Position numbers and translations under genes: made by a program. A stretch of 64,000 nucleotides of DNA, from NCBI GenBank assembly GCA_964023205.1, contig OZ026835.1, positions 19,064,968 through 19,128,967 of the forward strand, read 5' to 3'. The stretch is from Lutraria lutraria (lineage: Eukaryota > Mollusca > Bivalvia > Venerida > Mactridae). Positions 62,278 to 64,000 of the stretch are shown here, piece after piece; positions within the stretch are counted from its first letter, which is position 1; the number at the start of each line of letters is the position of its first letter. The notes beneath the pieces were generated by a model, which searched no databases, was not told the DNA's origin, and was given only the letters and a program-made list of their open reading frames with translations.

Positions 62278-62480
62278 ACGACAGGCCCGTAGAAAGCAGT
62301 TTCAGATGGCGGGGGAGGGGGCTAATTTCATATTTTGTCTTATATAATTATTTAAACACCCGTTATAGTAAAAAATTAATCAGGGGCGGGGTGCTATATT
62401 TACATTTTGTCTCACAATGGAAGGGAATCAGTTATAACCCATTATAGCCAGACTTATTGGGGTGGGGTGGGGTAAGCCCC
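62278..62480 (+). repeat. Dispersed G-rich repeat, related to 31890-31982
   Basis: CAGGCCCGTAGAAAGCAGTT, TCAGATGGCGGGGGAGGGGG and CTAATTTCATATTTTGTCTT follow in order, matching the 31.9-kb copy. A second internal version (GGGGCGGGGTGCTATATTTA, CATTTTGTCTCA) begins about 65 bp further on. Confidence 0.6.
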
Positions 62481-63582
62481 GACTTAGTCTCCCGGGTCTT
62501 ACGTACAAATATACAGAGACAAAATGTTTCTGTGCACAGTTGGTATATAATTACAAGTTTATTACTCGATCATATCAATAAATGTGTGCTAAATCCAGCA
62601 GCTGTGGCCTGTGGTTTTCTTTATTTACAGGCGAATGTTAACTTGATTTTGTTTGCAAGGGACCATTAGCTTGATTTTATTTACTGTTCTAACGTAATTA
62701 TAGCGCTGCGAGGGCATGTTTACAGTTACTGAATTCGTATTATTACTATTACTATCTCGTGAATAGTATAACCAAGTCTGTGAAAAGTTCTCACATCAAA
62801 TCAATACCCGTAATACACCAAGTTTGTTGGTAGTCCTGACCCACTTAGGTGACATATCCTTTCATATTGATTTATTTATAATATTTGAACAAGAGTTTCA
62901 TGTCACTTTCGTACGGAAAGGAGAAATACTCGTACTTTGTTAATAGTCATGATATTTACAATATGTTGACAAAGCACTTGATATCGGGATGTAATCAATT
63001 AAGGTTATAATCACCCTAGAAAAAAAATCAAGTTTGACCAAAGCGTAAGGCGATTATTTTCACGAACCGATCGTATCCGTGAAGATATACGACACAACAA
63101 CAAAACCCTTGGTACCTTAAGTTCATAATAAAATACAAACACAATCCGTCTCATGTTGTCAATATATCATACTCAATTCTATACGACTTACACAATATTC
63201 TATATTTGGACAAGTCGCTAACCTATTCCCAATCTAATCGGTCACTCGAAACATCGTGACCATTGATTTTTCGATTGTTTACGAATTAAGGACAACTTTT
63301 TCCTTATACTATATAAATACTCTCAGAATATTAAGGACCTAGTACGTCGAGGCATACACAGTAAACAAGTCTTTCCTTATTATGTTTTATCCTGTGTTGT
63401 ATTAAGTTTTATTCAGCTTATTTGTTTACATGTACTTCATTATTAAAATGGTGTATGGACGCATATGGTGTGATTACTCGTCAGATGGCATCTGTTCAAA
63501 TGCGTTCTTTTAGCATCTGTTTGTCAGAAGAGGCTAAAATTCGATTCGTACAGAATATTTATGTATTTATGTTTATTTTCAG

Positions 63583-63658
63583 GGGATTGTACATAACCAT
63601 TCATGATCTTGGTCACGTGTATGATATTCTATGTAACTGGTATATTGATGATATCCGG
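63583..63658 (+). CDS. Malic enzyme, coding exon 5 (gene continues past window)
   Basis: A 76-nt exon, acceptor TTTATTTTCAG, donor CGG|GTAAGT. One base completes Arg, then GLYITIHDLGHVYDILCNWY and IDDIR follow. It aligns with the family motif ITIHD-R/K-GH, here with Leu in place of the basic residue. The remaining catalytic and nucleotide-binding exons must lie to the right of the window. The five exons total 606 nt, or 202 codons. Confidence 0.9.
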
Positions 63659-64000
63659 GTAAGTATATGGGTATTAAATAGAGTCCATTTTTATACATTG
63701 AATACTACTTGATTCATTCAAAGACGTTGGCTAGAACAATCTTGCTATCTTCTACCAATGCCGGACTACTAAACATAATGACTGTTGCCGCACCAATGTT
63801 GCTATTTTCTAGACGAATTATACTATGGCTATTTGAAGTTCAATGTGGTTGTATGATAGTGCTCAGAATTATGGGGAATTCGTTAACATTTAGGCTTGAT
63901 TCTATTTGATTGATGTAGGGTATGATATTACCATGTGCTTGTGAACTATTTGCATGGATTTATTCTTTTGTCAAATACTCATGATTGTCATTATAATGTG
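63659..64000. other. Start of malic enzyme intron 5
   Basis: Intron sequence following the exon 5 donor. No exon or repeat was recognised before the right edge. Confidence 0.6.

Noticed and set aside
1..64000. CRISPR arrays, operons, ribosome binding sites, phage genes
   Set aside because: The repeats lack spacer-like regularity and the genes are spliced; the window is clearly eukaryotic.

Overview
This is a eukaryotic nuclear window, AT-rich and intron-dominated, with no bacterial-type operons. Short coding exons are flanked by GT..AG splice sites and separated by kilobase introns full of tRNA-derived SINEs and small inverted-repeat elements. The repeat types, the gene structure and a Metazoa-type malic enzyme suggest an invertebrate animal, most likely a mollusc or other lophotrochozoan. 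The species call is inference.

Two divergent genes account for almost all the coding sequence. On the minus strand, 23 coding exons between 48960 (proposed start) and 4230 (stop) join into one open frame of 1192 codons. Every splice junction keeps phase. The protein has an unrecognised N-terminal part, a long charged, low-complexity and coiled-coil middle, and a C-terminal region with one good EF-hand calcium-binding loop. I cannot name the family. The first seven coding exons and intron 7 are all phase 0. The seven exons 9 to 15, which encode the charged middle, are all phase 1-1, so each can be skipped without a frameshift.

On the plus strand, from about 53.6 kb to beyond the right edge, are the first five coding exons of a malic enzyme. 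Exon 1 supplies an Arg-rich presequence suggesting mitochondrial import. Exons 1 and 2 also carry downstream in-frame Met codons that could give a cytosolic form. The segment 49.1-53.6 kb is the divergent intergenic region with both promoters. A probable two-exon minus-strand gene of 155 codons (36679-37280) lies inside intron 3 of the large gene.

The introns are rich in repeats: several tRNA-derived SINE copies, a hAT-type element with a perfect 8-bp target duplication, a MITE pair, a pogo-like remnant, minisatellites, and a set of 145-250 bp elements at 26.5, 34.7, 42.3, 44.7 and 45.0-46.5 kb. These last share CAGT-starting terminal inverted repeats of about 16 bp, or a simpler CAG...CTG end in one case. 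Each copy carries its own short word, repeated two to four times inside. This set is the most unusual structure in the window.

The left 3 kb and most intron sequence show no supportable genes. No rRNA, true tRNA gene, CRISPR array or prokaryotic regulatory element was seen. All gene models rest on reading splice sites and frame continuity by eye, without transcript or database support.
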